DNA from: CAYYNP01 sp964472545
GTDB lineage: Bacteria; Planctomycetota; Planctomycetia; Pirellulales; Thermoguttaceae
Length of the DNA: 17,016 bases
Assembly: GCA_964472545.1 (NCBI GenBank)
Contig: CAYYNP010000221.1
Location: 1-17,016, forward strand
Reading direction: 5' to 3'
Within the stretch, counting starts at the first letter, position 1. Each line of letters begins with the position of its first letter. This document shows, in pieces, positions 14,708 to 17,016 of the stretch. A program made the position numbers and the translations under genes. The notes under the pieces are model-generated. The model was given only the letters and a program-made list of their open reading frames with translations. It was not told the origin of the DNA and ran no database searches.

Positions 14708-15156
14708 GCCAAGCAGTTCGTTAGATATCCGGGGACCGCTGCTTCTAAGAAGCGATGGCACACTCACGTACCGAACGCGATGCCGATCCGCGTCTCTGCT
14801 CGGCCACCTCCAGTTCCGGTCGTAACGGTCAGGAAGACCTACGCCGTAACCGCTTTCCGGACAATGAGTTCCGTCCATTGGCCAGATTTGGCAGTCGTCC
14901 GGTACTCCAAGAAACTTGAGATTTTTTTGAAATACCCTAAAGCGTTAGGAGGCCTGCGGTAACGCCACGACTTTGGCCTCGCCGGCCGCCCGGGCGTTTG
15001 CCGCCGCGGCTTCCATCTGGCAAACTCATTTGAAGGGGAAGATCCCCGGGTCAGCGAGACGGCGTCTGTCGTGGCAGCACCGGCTTGCGGGCCGTTTCCC
15101 GTGAAAGCGCTCATCAGGTTTCGCCTGCCTCAACCGGCCGGCAAGGTGGATGGAAG
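14708..15156. other. Intergenic region upstream of the YTV gene
   Basis: These 449 bases have no supported gene. They contain an A/T-rich patch (14911-14940, TTGAGATTTTTTTGAAATA) followed by a perfect hairpin, GCGTTA (14942-14947) and TAACGC (14960-14965). TTGAGA (14916-14921) could be a -35 element, but no good -10 lies at the right distance. GGGGAAGATCCCC (15035-15047) is another small palindrome. The A/T patch stands out from the local high GC and may be a regulatory site for the YTV gene. Confidence 0.4.
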
Positions 15157-16380
15157 ATGTCGACATTTTCTCGCATTTTCTCGATCGTGTTGCTGCCGGC
15201 GGCCGCGGCCGTTCTCGCCGTGGTTTGCCAGCCGGCGGTGGCGAACATCGTGGTCGAGAACGGGCAGGCCTATCGGGTCGTCTACCAAACGGTCTACGAG
15301 CCGCAAGAGGTGACCACATATCGGATCGACTACGAGACGGTCTGCGAGCCACAGCAGGTCACCACCTACCGCCCCGTCTGGGAAACCGCAACCCGTACGC
15401 GCCGCTACACGACGTGCCGGCCGGTCGCCGAGACCACGTACCACGAGCAGTCGTACACGGTCTTGCGCCCCCACTGGGAGACGCAGCACCGGGAAGAACG
15501 CTACCTGGTCTCGAAGCCCTTCTACGAAACGCAGTATCGCAAGCAGTACCGCAACGTGGTGGAGCCGGTGACGACTTACCGCACCGAGTACGTCGACCAA
15601 GGTTGCTACCAGGAGCAGATGGTGATGAAGCCGGGGCTGCCGAAGACGCGCCTGCGGTGGCTGTCGCCCGGCAATCAGATCGATCCCGCCACCGGCCACA
15701 CGACCTACCGCCGGCCCGGCCTCTACTGGGAGCAGACTCCGCGTGGCACGTACGAAGTGCAGAAGGTGTGGAAGCCGAATTTGGTCGCCTATCAGGTCCC
15801 GCAAACCACCTACTGCCGCAAGGTTGTCGCCGAAGAGGTGCCCGTGCAGGTCTGCCGATATCGCCAAGAGGAAGTCTGTCGCAAGGTGCCGTACCAGACG
15901 TGCAAGATGGTCCCGCAAACCTACGTCCGCCAGATCCCGGTGACCACGTATCGCGTCGAGCGCGAGGAACACGAGGAAGTGATTCCCTACCGCGTGTGCC
16001 GGATGGTGCCCGTGCAAGAGACGATCCGTGTGCCGCGGTGCGTCGAGCGCAGGGTGCCGGTGACCCGCACGTGTTCGGTTCCGCGAGTGGTCTGCTGTCG
16101 GATTCCGCTGGATGCGTGCGGCGCACCGATCACCGAATGGCGGGCCGCCAAGCCGGCGACGCCCGAGAAGCCTTCCCCAACCGAGCCGACGCCGGCAAAA
16201 CGGCCTTCAACGCCCGACGACGCCAAGGCCAATGTCGACCCCTCGCTGGGGCCTGAGACGCCGGCCCCCGAGCCGCTCGACGGTACTCCGCCTGCAACCC
16301 CCAACCCGTACGATCCCGACCCCGCCGACGCCCCGCTGCTCGTCCCGCCGGGCAACGCTCCTCGCGGGTCGAGCACGTGA
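15157..16380 (+). CDS. Secreted cysteine-rich YTV-repeat protein
   Basis: The product is 407 residues from ATG 15157, preceded by GGTGGATGGAAG. The start at 15085 would place 24 unlikely residues before the signal peptide (MSTFSRIFSIVLLPAAAAV ... QPAVA, cleavage near residue 29). Residues 39-134 are six consecutive 16-residue units of the form YRxxYETxYxxxxVTT (YRVVYQTVYEPQEVTT, YRIDYETVCEPQQVTT and so on). Residues 228-307 are five more 16-residue units beginning VP/IP (VPVQVCRYRQEEVCRK, VPYQTCKMVPQTYVRQ). A linker containing a tryptophan (RWLSPGNQIDPATGHTTY) lies between. The tail (~330-407) is proline- and acid-rich. This matches planctomycete YTV proteins, which have been linked to the cysteine-rich cell wall or surface. 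The role is structural by inference; the cysteines suggest disulphide cross-linking. Confidence 0.92.
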   Translation: MSTFSRIFSIVLLPAAAAVLAVVCQPAVANIVVENGQAYRVVYQTVYEPQEVTTYRIDYETVCEPQQVTTYRPVWETATRTRRYTTCRPVAETTYHEQSYTVLRPHWETQHREERYLVSKPFYETQYRKQYRNVVEPVTTYRTEYVDQGCYQEQMVMKPGLPKTRLRWLSPGNQIDPATGHTTYRRPGLYWEQTPRGTYEVQKVWKPNLVAYQVPQTTYCRKVVAEEVPVQVCRYRQEEVCRKVPYQTCKMVPQTYVRQIPVTTYRVEREEHEEVIPYRVCRMVPVQETIRVPRCVERRVPVTRTCSVPRVVCCRIPLDACGAPITEWRAAKPATPEKPSPTEPTPAKRPSTPDDAKANVDPSLGPETPAPEPLDGTPPATPNPYDPDPADAPLLVPPGNAPRGSST

Positions 16381-16772
16381 TTCGGGCACTGGCTGACTGA
16401 CGGCGACCTCGCGCTTCGCAGTGCCGTCAACCGGGTGAACGCTCCGACGAGCGTACCGACGGCCAACAGCCAAACGGTACCCATCTCCGGCACTTCCGAC
16501 TGCGGTGCACCGTCCGGCTGGGTGACGCCCACCGACACATTGTCGATCGTGCCTGAGCCCAATGCCTCGCCGTAGTTGGCGAACTGCACGTCGGCGATAT
16601 CGCCCGGATCGATCGGCGGACCGTAACGCTGAAAATCGATCTCGAAGATCGTCACCTGGCCGCCGTAGGCGATAGCCGCCAGGAAGACCATCAGCGCAGC
16701 GGCCTTCACTGGCGTAAACTGCCGGACGACTCGAGCCCAACGTGCCACGGTGTCGTGGAACCGGGCCTTCAC
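15987..16772 (-). CDS. Small PEP-CTERM-like exported protein, probably with a lost stop codon
   Basis: On the minus strand, GTG 16772 follows GGGGG (16784-16780) at 7 nt, and a good promoter lies at 16882-16909. The first ~128 codons look real: a basic leader, a hydrophobic segment (AAALMVFLAAIAYGG), a short mature region ending SGTIDNVSVGV, then VPEMGTVWLLAVGTLVGAF and an arginine-rich cluster (RLTALRSARS). That last part is the PEP-CTERM sorting-signal layout (PEP-like motif, membrane helix, basic end), with the motif altered to PEM. Such proteins should stop a few residues later, but this frame stays open for another ~130 codons, reading antisense into the 3' end of the YTV gene to 15987 with a low-complexity Gly/Ser product. 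I take the intended gene to be ~16390-16772; the extension is probably an accident of a mutated stop or frameshift. The mature region is unusually short (~60 residues), so it may be an internally deleted relic. Confidence 0.5.
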   Translation of the reverse strand: MKARFHDTVARWARVVRQFTPVKAAALMVFLAAIAYGGQVTIFEIDFQRYGPPIDPGDIADVQFANYGEALGSGTIDNVSVGVTQPDGAPQSEVPEMGTVWLLAVGTLVGAFTRLTALRSARSPSVSQCPNHVLDPRGALPGGTSSGASAGSGSYGLGVAGGVPSSGSGAGVSGPSEGSTLALASSGVEGRFAGVGSVGEGFSGVAGLAARHSVIGAPHASSGIRQQTTRGTEHVRVTGTLRSTHRGTRIVSCTGTIRHTR

Positions 16773-16881
16773 GGAATCACCCCCGGATTCTGTCGCGGAA
16801 GGGCCGCCGGACGGGTCGGCAACGCCACCAGCGGGCGCGACCTCAATGTCCCCACCGCGCTGCGTGCCGCACGATCCCTTC

Positions 16882-16909
16882 GTAATACACGCTTCCCCCG
16901 GGATGTCAA
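16882..16909 (-). promoter_or_regulatory. Sigma70-type promoter of the PEP-CTERM-like gene
   Basis: On the minus strand a perfect -35, TTGACA (16909-16904), is followed after 16 nt by TATTAC (16887-16882). Transcription would begin near 16875, about 100 nt before GTG 16772. This is the best promoter-like sequence in the window. Confidence 0.5.
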
Positions 16910-16950
16910 ACCTGAACTCTCGGAGGGCTCGCCGCTCCTGAAGTGGGTGT

Positions 16951-17003
16951 TCAGGAGAACTGCAAAGTCGATTCGCGGGAGTGGAAAACGGGGACTGGCT
17001 CCG
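16951..17003 (+). repeat. Right copy of the ~50-bp dispersed repeat, in opposite orientation to the left copy
   Basis: TCAGGAGAACTGCAAAGT, CGGGAG and GGGGACTGGCTCCG appear in order, matching the minus strand of 9-58. Immediately at its end CTGGCTC-C-GAGCCAG forms a short palindrome, so the element probably continues as a hairpin beyond the window. Confidence 0.7.
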
Positions 17004-17016
17004 AGCCAGGATCAAC

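Noticed and set aside
14733..14756. GCTTCTAAGAAGC palindrome after the HEAT gene as a terminator
   Set aside because: The centre is a single base, too small for a stable loop, and no T-run follows.
14780..14962. 60-codon plus-strand frame upstream of the YTV gene
   Set aside because: No ribosome binding site, no recognisable motif, and it spans the A/T patch and hairpin.
1..17016. A composite transposon bounded by the terminal inverted repeats
   Set aside because: No transposase or recombinase gene is present, and the repeats look like dispersed REP-type elements that may continue beyond the window.

Overview
The window reads as a piece of a high-GC planctomycete genome, most likely of the Pirellulales type. 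This is an inference from gene content, because no rRNA or tRNA gene is present. The indicators are a secreted cysteine-rich YTV-repeat protein, an SHD1-domain remnant, a hydrazine-synthase-alpha-like (HzsA-related) secreted protein with haem-binding motifs, a secreted ThuA-like protein, a DUF3160 plus HEAT protein, a PEP-CTERM-like surface protein, and palindromic repeats of the REP type, some of which lie in frame inside genes.

Layout, left to right. Positions 1-58 hold one copy of a ~50-bp dispersed repeat whose inverted partner lies at 16951-17003. Next is a secreted HzsA-related protein (174-3215), followed by a perfect 24-bp-arm inverted repeat (3238-3297). From about 3300 to 5450 there is a visibly more AT-rich accessory stretch with three small genes: an orphan TIGR02574-type antitoxin-like protein (3426-3710), a HEPN-like protein with an Rx4H motif (3946-4566) and a C39-like papain-fold cysteine peptidase (4881-5522). 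Its last codons overlap a secreted LamG plus DMFase-beta-like protein (5455-7854). On the minus strand is a secreted ThuA-domain protein (7900-8691). Its promoter region overlaps the remnant of an SHD1-domain gene (8781-8948). Then come a very large secreted DUF3160/HEAT protein (9184-13443), a membrane-anchored HEAT protein (13742-14707), a secreted YTV protein built on a 16-residue period (15157-16380), and a minus-strand PEP-CTERM-like gene (start 16772) that has lost its expected stop and reads antisense into the YTV gene.

Most of the large products are predicted to be exported (envelope or periplasm). They are separated by long gaps or lie on opposite strands, so I see no clear operon. 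The strongest unusual signals are: palindromic repeat elements inserted in frame into two coding sequences, with the palindrome phased so that both strands encode related peptides; the small AT-richer island with HEPN, C39-peptidase and antitoxin-like genes, a possible defence or toxin cargo that is not a recognised system; and the clean 16-residue architecture of the YTV protein. I found no CRISPR array, transposase, tRNA or rRNA.
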